From Accumulibacter sp. (GTDB lineage: Bacteria > Pseudomonadota > Gammaproteobacteria > Burkholderiales > Rhodocyclaceae): 10,282 bases of DNA. A program made the translations under genes and the position numbers. The notes beneath the pieces were generated by a model. That model saw only the letters and a list, made by a program, of their open reading frames with translations. It was not told where the DNA came from and did not search any database. Location: the NCBI GenBank assembly GCA_031274075.1, contig JAISQQ010000124.1, forward strand, positions 1 to 10,282, in the 5' to 3' direction. Shown here in pieces: positions 1 to 8,263 of this stretch (position 1 is the first letter of the stretch; each line of letters starts with the position of its first letter).

Positions 1-1818
<1,818 letters not shown>

Positions 1819-1834
1819 GGACGCCACGAAAACA

Positions 1835-1863
1835 AAGCCCGCGACACAGGCTGTCGCGGGCTT
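1835..1863. terminator. Bidirectional rho-independent terminator between convergent genes
   Basis: AAGCCCGCGACA (1835-1846) and TGTCGCGGGCTT (1852-1863) form a perfect 12-bp stem with a 5-nt loop. On the + strand it is followed by CTCTCTT, and on the - strand by TTTGTTTTCG. It lies 16 bp after the yheS stop and about 55 bp after the end of the converging PEP-CTERM gene, so it can end both transcripts. Confidence 0.88.
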
Positions 1864-1917
1864 CTCTCTTGAAAACAGCCGGGGCTCGATGAACCGGCTG
1901 CCGGCTCGTTCCAGGAA

Positions 1918-2814
1918 CTACGCGCGCCGGCGCCGGAACGCCGCCAGACCCATCAAGCCGAGACCAAACAGGGCCAGGGACGCAGGTTCGGGAACGGCGG
2001 CGGGTCGGCGAGTGAGCGTGACGCCATCGAAGGCCAAGCCGGAGTCACGAAAGTTATCGGTCCAGTTAACCACGCCGAACTCGAGAACGTAGCTGCCATC
2101 ATCGACAAACTCATAGTTTGCCTGGATCCATCCGGTGTAACCACACCCTTCGCCAAAAATGCCGTAGCAAAATCCGGAGTCGCTGCCGAGTTTATCCCAC
2201 ACTGGCCCACCATCCTGCCCACTCCCCTCGATCATCGGGGTTGCTGGATTTCCGCCTGGCCCGACGATCTCTACACCCTCGCCAATGGCAGGCATACCGG
2301 AACCCGGGACGGTGTTCTCATCCGTCGTCGTCCGCGCCGTGAAGAGAAGGATCGCCTCCTGAGTAACGGTGTTAATCAAGCGAGCCCAGGCGTAATCCGA
2401 AAATTTCTGGCCGTCGCTGGTGATGTAGTTGAAATAGAACTGCAGCTCGTCCCCGGCCGCCGCCGTGAACACACTGGACTGCAACACCGATCCGTTTCGC
2501 TCGCATCCGGAGGCCTTATCGGTCCCGAGGCCTAGACCGACACTACCACAACCATTGCCATTATCAATAAATTTCGTACCAACGGTCGTCACGTATCCAT
2601 ACCGGCCTTCATCGGGTGAAAGACCAATGTTCCCGTTCGCCACCGCAGATCCATAGCCGGAGATGGGGGTGTTGCCACCGATGTGCGTCCAACCGGGCGG
2701 AATGTTACTGTCGAACAGCGTTTCCGCCGCCGCCGCGCCGGAAAAGAGAGCCGTGAAAAGCGCCGCCGCAACGACTGCGACGGACAGCATTTTGGCCGAT
2801 TTATCCGTTTTCAT
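1918..2814 (-). CDS. Secreted PEP-CTERM sorting domain protein
   Basis: A 298-residue exported protein of unknown specific role. The chosen start (ATG at 2814) is preceded by GGAAGGAA at a good Shine-Dalgarno distance and begins directly with a signal peptide: MKTDK, then a hydrophobic run to about residue 29 with AAAA/E as the likely cleavage site. An in-frame start about 31 codons upstream would lie before the signal peptide and within the leader predicted from the sigma-54 promoter, so it is rejected. The last 25 residues are a textbook PEP-CTERM tail: VPEPASLALFGLGLMGL followed by AAFRRRRA, i.e. the PEP motif, a membrane helix and an Arg cluster. This tail is the sorting signal cleaved by exosortase, linked in such bacteria to exopolysaccharide and floc or biofilm matrix. 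The middle is Gly/Asn/Asp-rich, predicted beta-rich, with several Cys residues and blocks such as FYFNYITSDG, DYAWARL, LEFGVVNW and DSGLAFDGVTL that resemble a family of PEP-CTERM proteins (possibly the one named NF038132; recalled, not checked). Codon use is less GC-biased than in the neighbours. No exosortase gene is in the window. Confidence 0.93.
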   Translation of the reverse strand: MKTDKSAKMLSVAVVAAALFTALFSGAAAAETLFDSNIPPGWTHIGGNTPISGYGSAVANGNIGLSPDEGRYGYVTTVGTKFIDNGNGCGSVGLGLGTDKASGCERNGSVLQSSVFTAAAGDELQFYFNYITSDGQKFSDYAWARLINTVTQEAILLFTARTTTDENTVPGSGMPAIGEGVEIVGPGGNPATPMIEGSGQDGGPVWDKLGSDSGFCYGIFGEGCGYTGWIQANYEFVDDGSYVLEFGVVNWTDNFRDSGLAFDGVTLTRRPAAVPEPASLALFGLGLMGLAAFRRRRA

Positions 2815-2884
2815 TTTTGTTCCTTCCAACAACATAAGCACGCATCTGAATCTGAAATTTCCGGAAAAATACTCCAATAATTCC

Positions 2885-2903
2885 AAAGCATTTATCGTGC
2901 CTG
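2885..2903 (-). promoter_or_regulatory. Sigma-54 (RpoN) -24/-12 promoter of the PEP-CTERM gene
   Basis: Read on the - strand, 2903 to 2885 is CAGGCACGATAAATGCTTT. It has the invariant GG, exactly 10 nt, then GC, and matches the consensus TGGCACG-N4-TTGC closely (GGCACG intact, TGC intact). The predicted transcription start is near 2876, giving a leader of about 62 nt before the ATG at 2814. PEP-CTERM genes in floc-forming betaproteobacteria are known to be under RpoN with the PrsK/PrsR two-component system, so the match fits the gene it serves. Confidence 0.8.
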
Positions 2904-2909
2904 CCATGA

Positions 2910-2943
2910 TTGTTGTTTATAAACAAATGCTTATAAACAACAA
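2910..2943. promoter_or_regulatory. 13-bp perfect inverted repeat upstream of the -24 element
   Basis: TTGTTGTTTATAA (2910-2922) and TTATAAACAACAA (2931-2943) are exact reverse complements separated by 8 nt. The left arm overlaps a second 14-bp palindrome, TTGTTTATAAACAA (2913-2926). The repeat lies at about -34 to -67 from the predicted start, just upstream of the sigma-54 promoter. It is AT-only in its core, so it could be a regulator or IHF-like bending site; the protein is unknown. Confidence 0.6.
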
Positions 2944-2983
2944 ATAGGGAATTACGACGCCCCTTCAGCGAACGCGCCGGGAC

Positions 2984-3000
2984 TGTAAAGAAAGCCGACA
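2984..3000. promoter_or_regulatory. Candidate upstream activator site, copy 1
   Basis: TGTAAAGAAAGCCGACA shares 13 of 17 bases with the second copy at 3095-3111 (TGTAAA, AA, CGACA conserved). It also sits inside a CTGT-N11-ACAG dyad (2983-3001). It is at about -108 to -124 from the predicted start, the usual distance for an enhancer-binding protein of an RpoN promoter. Binding of PrsR is inferred from the gene class only. Confidence 0.45.
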
Positions 3001-3094
3001 GCCATGCGCATGGTTTACGTGAAATAAGTCACACGCAATCGTTCCGGGTTTTATAGCCTCCTTGCCCGATGCCTGTCAAGGGTCTGCCCGGAAT

Positions 3095-3111
3095 TGTAAA
3101 ATAAATCGACA
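3095..3111. promoter_or_regulatory. Candidate upstream activator site, copy 2
   Basis: TGTAAAATAAATCGACA has the same orientation and the same TGTAAA-NN-AA-NN-CGACA pattern as the copy at 2984-3000, with starts 111 bp apart, at about -219 to -235 from the predicted start. It ends 2 bp before the stop codon of the neighbouring gabD gene. Two like-oriented sites upstream of a sigma-54 promoter are consistent with an oligomeric activator. Confidence 0.4.
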
Positions 3112-3113
3112 TT

Positions 3114-4574
3114 TCATCGATCCAGGCCGGCGATGCAGACGTATTTGATTTCGAGGTAGTCGTCGAGGCCGTGGCGCGCGCCTTCGCGGCCGAGGCCGGA
3201 GGACTTCATGCCGCCGAAGGGGGCGATTTCGGTCGAGATGAGTCCGGTATTGACGCCGACCATGCCGTATTCGAGCGCCTCGGAGACGCGGACGATGCGC
3301 CCGACGTCGCGGGCGTAGAGGTAAGCGGCCAGGCCGAACTCGGTGTCGTTGGCCAGGCGGATCGCCTCGCCCTCGGTGGCGAAGCGGAACAGCGGGGCCA
3401 CCGGGCCGAAGATTTCCTCGCGCGCCACGCGCATGTCCGGCGTCGCGCCGGCGAGGAGGGTCGGTTCGTAGAAGGTGTGGCCGAGCGCGTGCCGCCGGCC
3501 GCCGAGGATGACGCGGGCGCCCTTGGCACGCGCGTCGGCGACCAGCGCCTCGACCTTGTCGACGGCGGACGGGTCGATCAGCGGCCCTTGCGTGACGCCC
3601 GGCTCGACGCCGTTGCCGACCCGGAGTTCGCCGATGGCCGCGGCCAGCTTCGCGGCGAAGGCGTCATGGACGCCGTCCTGCACCAGCAGGCGGTTGGCGC
3701 ACACGCAGGTCTGCCCGGCGTTGCGGTACTTCGAGACCATCGCGCCGGCCACGGCGGCGTCGAGGTCGGCGTCGTCGAAGACGATGAACGGGGCGTTGCC
3801 GCCGAGTTCCAGCGACAGTTTCTTGACCGTCGGCGCGCACTGCGCGATCAGTTTCGCGCCGATCTCGGTCGACCCGGTGAAGGAGAGCTTGCGCACGATC
3901 GGGTTGGCGCAGAGTTCGCCGCCGATTTCCCCGGACGAGCCGGTGACGACGTTGAACACGCCCTCCGGGATGCCGGCGCGCGCGCCGAGTTCGGCGATGG
4001 CCAGCGCCGAGAACGGCGTCTGGCTGGCCGGTTTGACGACCATCGCGCAGCCGGCGGCGAGCGCCGCGCCGGCCTTGCGGGCGATCATCGCCGACGGGAA
4101 GTTCCACGGCGTGATCGCGGCGCATACGCCGACCGGCTCGCGCGTGACCAGGATGCGCCGGTCGGCGAGGTTGGGCGGAACGATTTCGCCGTAGGCGCGC
4201 TTGCCTTCCTCGGCGAACCATTCGAGATAGCTCGCGGCGTAGGCGATCTCGCCCCGGGCCTCGGCGAGCGGTTTACCCTGCTCGGAGGTCATCAGCAGGC
4301 CGAGATCGTCCTGGCTGGCGATCAGCAGCTCGTACCAGCGGCGCAGCAGTTTGGCGCGCTCGCCGGCGGTCTTCGCCCGCCAGGCGGGCCAGGCGGCGTG
4401 GGCGGCGGCGATGGCGCGGCGCGTTTCGGCGGCGCCCATCCTCGGCGCGGTGCCCAGCGTCTCGCCGGTGGCCGGGTTGCGGACGGTGATCGTGGCGGCG
4501 GAATCGGCGTCGATCCAGACGCCGCCGATGAAGCATTGCTGGCGGAAAAGGGCGGGGTCCTTGAGCTTGAGCAT
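3114..4574 (-). CDS. gabD: NAD(P)-dependent succinate-semialdehyde dehydrogenase
   Basis: A 486-residue cytoplasmic aldehyde dehydrogenase that oxidises succinate semialdehyde to succinate, linking GABA or 4-hydroxybutyrate breakdown to the TCA cycle. The start at 4574 (MLKLKDPALFRQQ) lines up with the start of E. coli GabD (about 482 residues) and follows AAAGGA; an in-frame start 18 codons further upstream adds only basic leader residues. GabD hallmarks seen are LMTSEQGKPLAEARGEI, AYAASYLEWFAEEGKR, ITPWNFP, KPASQTPFSALAIAEL, SFTGSTEIG, the general base Glu256 in LELGGNAPF, the nucleophile Cys290 in GQTCVCANR, and the C-terminal GREGARHGLDDYLEIKY. The double-Cys CVC motif is typical of GabD. 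It lies 64 bp after nudC in the same direction and is probably the last gene of that operon. The exact substrate and NAD versus NADP preference are inferred from overall similarity. Confidence 0.95.
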   Translation of the reverse strand: MLKLKDPALFRQQCFIGGVWIDADSAATITVRNPATGETLGTAPRMGAAETRRAIAAAHAAWPAWRAKTAGERAKLLRRWYELLIASQDDLGLLMTSEQGKPLAEARGEIAYAASYLEWFAEEGKRAYGEIVPPNLADRRILVTREPVGVCAAITPWNFPSAMIARKAGAALAAGCAMVVKPASQTPFSALAIAELGARAGIPEGVFNVVTGSSGEIGGELCANPIVRKLSFTGSTEIGAKLIAQCAPTVKKLSLELGGNAPFIVFDDADLDAAVAGAMVSKYRNAGQTCVCANRLLVQDGVHDAFAAKLAAAIGELRVGNGVEPGVTQGPLIDPSAVDKVEALVADARAKGARVILGGRRHALGHTFYEPTLLAGATPDMRVAREEIFGPVAPLFRFATEGEAIRLANDTEFGLAAYLYARDVGRIVRVSEALEYGMVGVNTGLISTEIAPFGGMKSSGLGREGARHGLDDYLEIKYVCIAGLDR

Positions 4575-4602
4575 GAAATGTCCTTTGCGGCTTGGGTGGC
4601 GT

Positions 4603-4632
4603 TTTCGTGTCAAATGCTTTCGTATCAAATGC
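4603..4632. repeat. 15-bp tandem direct repeat between nudC and gabD
   Basis: TTTCGTGTCAAATGC (4603-4617) is followed immediately by TTTCGTATCAAATGC (4618-4632), with one mismatch. It lies in the 64-bp gap just after the nudC stop and probably arose by slippage; no function is evident. Confidence 0.75.
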
Positions 4633-4638
4633 GATTCT

Positions 4639-5439
4639 TCAGGCGATTTTACCCGGCGCGGCGGCGCGCAGCGCGGCTTCGATCAGGTGGCGGGCGATGC
4701 TGGCCTGGTCCGGAATCGGAGGCACGGCGTGGCGGGGGAACCAGGCGGCGGCTTCGATTTCGGCGGGATCGGGGGTAATTTCGCCGGCGGCGTAGTCGGC
4801 GAAGAAGGCGATCATCAGCGAATTGGGGAAAGGCCACGGCTGGCTGCGGAAGTAGCGCAGGTTGGCGATCTCGACGCCCACTTCCTCGCGCACCTCGCGC
4901 ACGGCGCATTGCTCGACGGTCTCGCCGGCCTCGACGAAGCCCGCCAGCGCGCTGAACACCCCGGGACGAAAATGCGGGCTGCGCGCCAGCAGCAGCTCGT
5001 CGCCCCGTTCGACCAGCACCATCACCGCCGGCGAGATGCGCGGGTAGGCCAGCAGGCCGCAGGCCGGGCAGGCCATGGCGAACTCGCCGGACTTCCTTGC
5101 CGTCGGCGCGCCGCAATGGCCGCAAAAGCGATGATTCCGCTGCCAGTCCAGAAGCACGCTGGCGCGTCCGGCCAGCGCGAAGGCCTCGACGCCGGCAAGC
5201 CCGTGGAGCGGGCGCAGCAGGCTCAGCTCGCCGGGGAGATGGGCGGGCGCCCGCGTGATCTCGGCGGCATGGCAGGGGCGTCCCTGCCAGTCTCCGATGC
5301 GCAGCGCCGTCGCGGGATCGCCGAAATCGGACGCGCGGCCAAGCGGGAAGGTCTTGCCGGAAGGGCCGCCATCGACGACGAAAAACCGGTTCTCGCAGCG
5401 CAGCAGCCAGTAGGAAGCCTCGTCCTCATCCATTGCCAT
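4639..5439 (-). CDS. nudC: NADH pyrophosphatase / RNA deNADding Nudix hydrolase
   Basis: A 266-residue NudC (E. coli protein 257). The family cleaves NAD(H) to NMN(H) plus AMP and removes NAD caps from RNA 5' ends in the cytoplasm. Visible in order: an N-terminal substrate domain of about 100 residues, a zinc ribbon with Cys106, Cys109 (CGHC), Cys124 and Cys127 (CPAC), the full Nudix box at residues 167-189 (GFVEAGETVEQ with REVREEVGV), and the NudC signature SQPWPFPNS at 199-207 that sets it apart from other Nudix proteins. The start at 5439 is preceded by TAGGAG, whose TAG is the stop codon of the upstream HDOD gene. The next in-frame ATG is only two codons later. The 14-bp gap and shared Shine-Dalgarno imply co-transcription and probably translational coupling with the HDOD gene. 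All catalytic residues appear present. Confidence 0.95.
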   Translation of the reverse strand: MAMDEDEASYWLLRCENRFFVVDGGPSGKTFPLGRASDFGDPATALRIGDWQGRPCHAAEITRAPAHLPGELSLLRPLHGLAGVEAFALAGRASVLLDWQRNHRFCGHCGAPTARKSGEFAMACPACGLLAYPRISPAVMVLVERGDELLLARSPHFRPGVFSALAGFVEAGETVEQCAVREVREEVGVEIANLRYFRSQPWPFPNSLMIAFFADYAAGEITPDPAEIEAAAWFPRHAVPPIPDQASIARHLIEAALRAAAPGKIA

Positions 5440-5453
5440 GACGCCTCGAACTC

Positions 5454-6629
5454 CTAGAACTGTATCGTTTCGGCGAAGGACAGGGCTTTCATCATCGCCC
5501 GGTTGAAGGCGTCGGCCGAGAGGCCGAGCATGCCGGCCTGGGTGGCGATGGCCTCCCCGTCCTCGCCCTCGCAGGCGATCGCCAGATCGAGGAAGGGGCC
5601 GTAGACGCCGCCGCGCCCGAGCAACGCGTCGCCGATCGCCTCGGGCAGGCTCATCGTTTCGAGCACCTTGTCCATGGTGATGCCGAGCAGGACTTCGAGC
5701 ATCGAAAAAGCGCCGGTGATGAACAGGTTGTCGTATTCGTTCTTGTCCACCAGCCCCTGGCCAAGGATTTCCATCAGGCGGGCGCGGCACAGCGCCGTGT
5801 GCATCTGCGCCTGCGCCATCGGATCCTTGCTGGCCGTGGCCAGCAGCAGCGAAAGCCACTTGTTGAGTTTTTCGTAGCCGAGGATGGTGACCGCGTGGCG
5901 GAACGACTGTATCTCGCAGGACAGGCCGAATCCGGCCGAGTTGATGTAGCGCAGCAGCTTGTAGGAGAGCGTCACGTCCTGTTTCAGCGCCGCCTCGATC
6001 TCCTTGACCTCGGCGTTCTTGCGCACCAGGTTCATGATCCGGATGATCTGCGCCTGGCCCGGACTGATCGCCTTGGCCGGCGCGCCGGACGGCATCTTGA
6101 AGAACCAGCTCGCGGCGGCGTTGAGACCGGCGTTCAGGCAGTCCTGGAAGGCCTGCCGGTCGGGAACGTTGAACGCCACGCCGATCCCGTGAGGCTGGGT
6201 CTGCGCGGCGAGCGTCTTCATCTGCGGCGGCGGGAAGCGCTTGGCGTCGAGGCCGATGAAACGGAAGGCGACGCCGGAGGCGAAGGCGGTCTTGGCGTGT
6301 TCGTCGACCATCAGGCACAGCGAGAGCTGGGCGGATTGCAGGCCTGAAACCAGCGCCGCCGCGCCGGAGGCGGCGAACGCCGCGCCGGGCAATTCGAAGG
6401 TGGCGTTGGGCGGCGCCTCCCATTCGGGCAGTTCCGCGTCCCAGGGAATCCCCCCGCCGTTGAGAAATATCGGTTTCTCGTTCGCCGGCCAGTCGTCGCC
6501 CAGGGATTGCAGTACCACGGCCGCGTCGCGCGGCGTCGCGCCGCTTCGCGGGTGCATATTGAGGCGGTTGCCGAGGATCCGGTTCTGGCGGTTGATCAGC
6601 GGCTGGCGGGAAATGAATATGTCGGACAT
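5454..6629 (-). CDS. EAL-like (degenerate) plus HDOD domain signalling protein
   Basis: A 391-residue protein of the YuxH/CdgJ architecture. The N-terminus (MSDIFISRQPLINRQNRILG) is the typical opening of these EAL-HDOD proteins, but the ExLxR catalytic motif of c-di-GMP phosphodiesterases is absent (ILGNRL where YELLFR is usual) and no other metal ligands of EAL enzymes can be picked out, so enzymatic activity is unlikely. The HDOD domain begins near residue 188 (ISPGQAQIIRIMNLVRKN) and contains ALKQDVTLSYKLLRYINSA, RHAVTILG and the long helical tail usual for HDOD; it lacks the His-Asp pair of true HD hydrolases. Such proteins work as protein-protein adaptors in c-di-GMP, motility or cell-cycle control. 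The start was taken at the ATG at 6629 because the longer frame would need TTG at 6653 and adds only eight residues. It is the first gene of the likely operon HDOD-nudC-gabD, with a long structured leader. Confidence 0.9.
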   Translation of the reverse strand: MSDIFISRQPLINRQNRILGNRLNMHPRSGATPRDAAVVLQSLGDDWPANEKPIFLNGGGIPWDAELPEWEAPPNATFELPGAAFAASGAAALVSGLQSAQLSLCLMVDEHAKTAFASGVAFRFIGLDAKRFPPPQMKTLAAQTQPHGIGVAFNVPDRQAFQDCLNAGLNAAASWFFKMPSGAPAKAISPGQAQIIRIMNLVRKNAEVKEIEAALKQDVTLSYKLLRYINSAGFGLSCEIQSFRHAVTILGYEKLNKWLSLLLATASKDPMAQAQMHTALCRARLMEILGQGLVDKNEYDNLFITGAFSMLEVLLGITMDKVLETMSLPEAIGDALLGRGGVYGPFLDLAIACEGEDGEAIATQAGMLGLSADAFNRAMMKALSFAETIQF

Positions 6630-6666
6630 GGCGCTTACCTGGAAAGTGTTCAATCGGTCTTGCTAC

Positions 6667-6690
6667 GGACGCCGCGGACGCCGCGGACAC
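6667..6690. repeat. GGACGCCGC tandem repeat
   Basis: GGACGCCGC occurs twice in tandem, followed by a partial third copy (GGACACC), just upstream of the HDOD gene on its leader side. Each unit contains CCGCGG, so it may fold. No gene is involved. Confidence 0.6.
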
Positions 6691-6759
6691 CCTCCCCGAA
6701 GTTCGTCGCCCGGGCGGGCAATGAATTCCTCATCGGCAACCCGCATTGTCCGACAAAAT

Positions 6760-6815
6760 CGCGCCTTGCGGGGCTTCCTCCGCGAAGGCGCGCTGGCCGG
6801 GTTTCGATCCCGGCC
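6760..6815. repeat. Two adjacent strong hairpins upstream of the HDOD operon
   Basis: Hairpin A: CGCGCCTTGCGG (6760-6771) pairs with CCGCGAAGGCGCG (6780-6792), 12 bp with one bulged base and an 8-nt loop. Hairpin B: GGCCGGG (6795-6801) pairs with CCCGGCC (6809-6815) around a 7-nt loop. Read on the - strand, hairpin A is followed by ATTTTGT, so it could act as an attenuator or terminator in the leader of the HDOD gene. Equally it could be a dispersed palindromic repeat; the sequence does not decide. Confidence 0.5.
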
Positions 6816-6917
6816 GTAAAACCCATGATATATTTCCTGCGGAGTGATTCCGTCAGCGCATTTTCGGGGTAAGTACCGACACGTTTCATCACATGAACAT
6901 GGGTATATGCATAGAGG

Positions 6918-6994
6918 CGTCGCCCCGGCGCAAGCCAAGACCCAGCTTGTTCCTCAAATTCCTGGATTCCATTCCGGCTCGCGCCGGAACGACG
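6918..6994. repeat. REP-like imperfect inverted repeat (77 bp)
   Basis: The left arm CGTCG-CCCCGGCGCAAGCC (ending in CCCAG at 6945) and the right arm, CTGGATTCC (6962-6970) through ATTCCGGCTCGCGCCGGAAC to GACG (6994), are imperfect reverse complements around an AT-rich centre. The right arm itself forms TTCCGGC/GCCGGAA. The motif of ATTCCGGC, a short spacer and GCCGGAAYGACG is typical of the extragenic palindromes scattered through betaproteobacterial genomes. It lies in the divergent gap between the HDOD and SDR genes. Confidence 0.65.
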
Positions 6995-7040
6995 GGGTGG
7001 AAATAGTCACTCACTGTCCGCATCAAAACGTAAAACATTC

Positions 7041-7046
7041 TAAAAT
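7041..7046 (+). promoter_or_regulatory. Possible -10 box of the SDR gene (leaderless start)
   Basis: TAAAAT lies 6 nt before the GTG start at 7053, and there is no recognisable Shine-Dalgarno sequence in between. This spacing suggests a transcript starting at or near the GTG. No good -35 box is seen, so the call is weak. Confidence 0.25.
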
Positions 7047-7052
7047 CCGCGC

Positions 7053-7916
7053 GTGCAAACACTGCTCATTGTCGGCTGCGGCGACGTCGCGCGGCGAACG
7101 CTGCCCCATCTGCTCGGCCATTACCGCATCGTCGCGCTGCTGCGCGACGCGCGGCAGGCGGCGCTGTGGCGCGCGCGCGGCGCGCTTCCCTTGATCGCCG
7201 ATCTCGACCGGCCCGCCAGCTTGCGGCGCGTCGCCGGGCTGGCCGACGCCGTGCTGCATTTCGCGCCGCCGTCCGCGTCCGGCTCGCGGGATTTCCGGAC
7301 GCGCCGGCTGCTGGCCGCGTTGAGCAGGGGAGCCAGTCTACCACAGCGCTTCGTCTATATCAGCAGCAGCGGCGTTTATGGCGACTGCGGCGGCGCGCGC
7401 GTGGCCGAGACGCGCCCCTTGCGTCCGCTCACGGCGCGCGCCCGGCGGCGCGTCGACGCCGAAGGCCAATTGCGGCGCTTCGGCCGCGACGGCCGCGTTC
7501 GCGTCAGCATTCTGCGCGTGCCGGGCATCTACGCCGCGGACCGGCTGCCGCTCGACCGGCTGCGCCAAGAAATGCCGGCCCTGCGCGGAGAGGACGACGT
7601 ATTCACCAGCCACATCCACGCCGACGACCTGGCACGGCTGATCTGCGCCGCGCTGCGCCGCGGCTCCCCGAACCGCGTGTATAACGCCGCCGACGATTCG
7701 TGCCTAAAAATGGGCGATTACTTCGATCTCGTCGCCGACCGCCGCGGGCTGCCGCGCCCGCCCCGCGTCTCGCGGCGGGAGGCCGAAAGAACGCTCTCTC
7801 CGACACGCTTCTCCTTCATGAGCGAATCGCGCCGACTCGACAACGAGCGCCTGCGCCGGGAACTCGGCGCGCGCCTGCGCTACCCGGCGATCGTCGACGG
7901 GATCGACGCCGTCTGA
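7053..7916 (+). CDS. Atypical SDR-family NAD(P)-binding protein (YeeZ-like)
   Basis: A 287-residue protein with a single Rossmann fold, predicted cytoplasmic. The nucleotide-binding turn is at residues 4-15 (LLIVGCGDVARR), beta-strand 4 is LADAVLHFAPP and the active-site strand is RFVYISSSGVYGD (99-111). The downstream YxxxK lysine of classical or extended SDRs is not at the usual place (RARRRVDAE follows instead), which places it among the atypical SDRs related to E. coli YeeZ rather than among sugar epimerases. Later blocks ILRVPGIYA, FTSHIHADDLARLI and VYNAADD are typical of extended or atypical SDRs. The substrate is unknown. The frame begins at GTG (7053); there is no upstream in-frame ATG and no Shine-Dalgarno sequence. 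The gene stands alone, divergent from the HDOD operon, and ends 29 bp before the MITE-like element. The coding sequence is very Arg-rich and GC-rich, typical of the host rather than of the region to its right. Confidence 0.88.
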   Translation: MQTLLIVGCGDVARRTLPHLLGHYRIVALLRDARQAALWRARGALPLIADLDRPASLRRVAGLADAVLHFAPPSASGSRDFRTRRLLAALSRGASLPQRFVYISSSGVYGDCGGARVAETRPLRPLTARARRRVDAEGQLRRFGRDGRVRVSILRVPGIYAADRLPLDRLRQEMPALRGEDDVFTSHIHADDLARLICAALRRGSPNRVYNAADDSCLKMGDYFDLVADRRGLPRPPRVSRREAERTLSPTRFSFMSESRRLDNERLRRELGARLRYPAIVDGIDAV

Positions 7917-8079
7917 CGAATTCCATTTTGAAGTCAAGTTCTTTAGAACCTGTTTGCGATCCTCTCTGCGAGCGCGGCAGGGCCATCGCACTCTGTGGCG
8001 TCGTTGGCATCGTGGTGATTTTCCTGGGGCGCGGATCTCCGGCTCGCCTGGGCGTTGGCGTAAAACCGTTGGCGTACCC

Positions 8080-8233
8080 CGTAGGGTGGGAAAGCGCAGC
8101 GCCTCCCGCCGGTCGTTCTCTCCGGCGGCGTAGCCGCCACTCCTATGCTTCTATTATTCGACGGACTTGAATCGTGCGGCGCGTTGCGCCGGGAAGAGTA
8201 CCGGCGGGAGGCGCTGCGCTTTCCCGCCCTACG
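8080..8233. repeat. 34-bp inverted repeat pair inside the MITE-like element
   Basis: The left arm 8080-8113 and right arm 8200-8233 pair at 33 of 34 positions; the only exception is a T/G wobble at 8087/8226. Each arm also folds on itself (GGCGGGAGGCGC against GCGCTTTCCCGCC). The 86-bp interior carries the perfect hairpins GGCGGC-gta-GCCGCC (8124-8138) and CGGCGC-gtt-GCGCCG (8177-8191). The GTAGGGYGGG ends resemble a widespread class of dispersed bacterial palindromes, so this may be a REP doublet nested in the element. Confidence 0.8.
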
Positions 8234-8235
8234 TG

Positions 8236-8263
8236 TCAGGGATCAGGGATCAGGTATCAGTAA
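8236..8263. repeat. Four imperfect tandem 7-mers
   Basis: TCAGGGA, TCAGGGA, TCAGGTA and TCAGTAA follow one another without gaps inside the MITE-like element, a short slippage-type microsatellite. Confidence 0.75.

Noticed and set aside
2815..2907. N-terminal extension of the PEP-CTERM protein by 31 residues
   Set aside because: It would precede the signal peptide, lacks a ribosome site and overlaps the leader and promoter. The ATG at 2814 has a good GGAAGGAA site.
3171..4778. Long + strand open frame opposite gabD
   Set aside because: Low-complexity Gly/Arg/Asp-rich shadow of gabD on the other strand. The gabD frame carries all family motifs.
4639..6690. A 683-codon open frame on the - strand covering both the HDOD gene and nudC
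   Set aside because: Only its last 266 codons encode a real protein (NudC). The upstream part is Arg/Pro-rich out-of-frame translation of the HDOD gene, a by-product of high GC.
6795..6815. Stem-loop with TTTCGAT loop resembling a tRNA T-arm
   Set aside because: The loop is shifted relative to TTCGA, and no acceptor, D-arm or anticodon arm is found around it.
6650..6892. Possible 80-codon gene on the - strand upstream of the HDOD gene
   Set aside because: Its sequence is set by the tandem GGACGCCGC repeat and hairpins, Arg/Gly-rich, with no convincing ribosome site or recognisable domain.
7943..8140. 65-codon - strand frame at the left end of the MITE-like element
   Set aside because: It lies wholly within the terminal and nested inverted repeats. 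No ribosome site or family is recognised; it is most likely non-coding.
8236..8263. Short tandem repeats considered as a CRISPR or iteron array
   Set aside because: Units are only 7 bp, without spacers, degrade after two copies and have no rep or cas genes nearby.
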